Shown in pieces: positions 20,384 through 20,677 of a stretch of 20,677 nucleotides of DNA. The stretch comes from G013214665 sp964649815. GTDB taxonomy: Bacteria; Pseudomonadota; Alphaproteobacteria; Rhodobacterales; Rhodobacteraceae. The position numbers and the translations under genes are program-made. Below the pieces are notes generated by a model. The model did no database searches and was not told the origin of the DNA. It worked only from the letters and a program-made list of their open reading frames with translations. Within the stretch, counting starts at the first letter, position 1. Each line of letters starts with the position of its first letter. The stretch is taken from contig CAZYQC010000058.1 of assembly GCA_964649815.1 (NCBI GenBank), forward strand, positions 1 to 20,677, given 5' to 3'.

Positions 20384-20677
20384 TTAATCGACCATCGGTT
20401 CGTCGTCGTCCGGCAATTCGATATCTCCTGCCGCTGCCATTCTTAGGGTCGTCTCGACCATCAGCGATTGCGCCGCTTTCACGTCGCGTGTTTTGACGGG
20501 GCCCATTGCCTCCATCTCTTCTTGCAGCATCCCACGCGACCGAGATGGCATCGCGTTCAAGAACCGCTCGCGCACGTCCTTTTTGGCACCGCGCAACGCC
20601 AGTGGCAGCGTATTGCCTGACACCTCGCGCATGACTTTGGCCAGCATATTGTCGGTCAGTGCAGCCAGATCATCAAA
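20384..20677 (-). CDS. fliG: Flagellar motor switch protein FliG, C-terminal part
   Basis: Only the last 97 codons are in the window; the gene continues past the right edge. This part is the FliG_C torque domain of the rotor: FDDLAALTD, MREVSGNTLPLALRGAKKDVRERFL and GPVKTRDVKAAQSL match the family. Aligned to E. coli FliG, the charged rotor residues K264, R281, D288, D289 and R297 correspond to R, R, E, E and K here, so every charge sign is kept. The end is acidic (ELPDDDEPMVD). It meets the DUF1217 gene tail to tail, with no evident terminator between. Confidence 0.92.
   Translation of the reverse strand, partial: FDDLAALTDNMLAKVMREVSGNTLPLALRGAKKDVRERFLNAMPSRSRGMLQEEMEAMGPVKTRDVKAAQSLMVETTLRMAAAGDIELPDDDEPMVD

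Noticed and set aside
1..20677. CRISPR arrays, tRNAs, insertion sequences, prophage or toxin-antitoxin pairs
   Set aside because: No spaced repeat series, tRNA-like cloverleaf, transposase motifs or terminal inverted repeats were seen on reading the window.

Overview
The window looks like a flagellar and motility region from a marine alphaproteobacterium of the Rhodobacteraceae (Roseobacter type). Supporting signs are the alphaproteobacterial flagellar regulators FlaF and FlbT, a DUF1217 protein, a short flagellin of about 274 residues, a Ros/MucR zinc-finger regulator, an Entner-Doudoroff dehydratase and CtrA-like TTAA-N7-TTAA sites. No rRNA, tRNA, CRISPR array, insertion sequence or phage gene was found.

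Layout. Positions 1-2006 (minus) hold most of a membrane-bound GGDEF-EAL protein whose C-terminus runs off the left edge. Positions 2245-5377 (plus) hold a class V aminotransferase-fold enzyme and 6-phosphogluconate dehydratase (edd, without an adjacent eda). Flagellin follows at 5644-6468, with structured 5' and 3' untranslated regions. Positions 6700-8237 (minus) carry an unrecognised 151-residue protein and an OmpR-type regulator whose receiver lacks the phosphorylation residues; this stretch and the 645-base gap after it look more AT-rich than their surroundings. A Ros/MucR regulator (8883-9407) and motB (9556-10770) follow on plus, then an unknown minus-strand gene (10781-11368), then motA and a FliJ-like coiled-coil gene on plus (11528-12841).

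Positions 12912-18253 (minus) form a signalling block. In transcription order it has a response regulator with a degenerate GGDEF-like output domain, a stand-alone Hpt protein, a large sensor histidine kinase with a periplasmic PhnD/TtrS-like domain and no receiver, and a single-domain CheY-like receiver. Together they have every piece of a His-Asp-His-Asp phosphorelay, split over four proteins. flaF-flbT-DUF1217 (18719-20374) run divergently on plus, and the 3' end of fliG enters from the right edge on minus.

How they may work together. MotA/MotB (stator) and FliG (rotor) make torque. FlaF and FlbT control flagellin export and flagellin mRNA in better-studied relatives. Exact TTAA-N7-TTAA sites lie in front of flaF and in front of hpt, and a one-mismatch site lies in front of the 151-residue gene. 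I infer that CtrA co-regulates flagellar assembly and the phosphorelay. The least explained elements are the split phosphorelay with its unusual kinase tail and GSGRF-bearing regulator, and the low-GC island beside flagellin.
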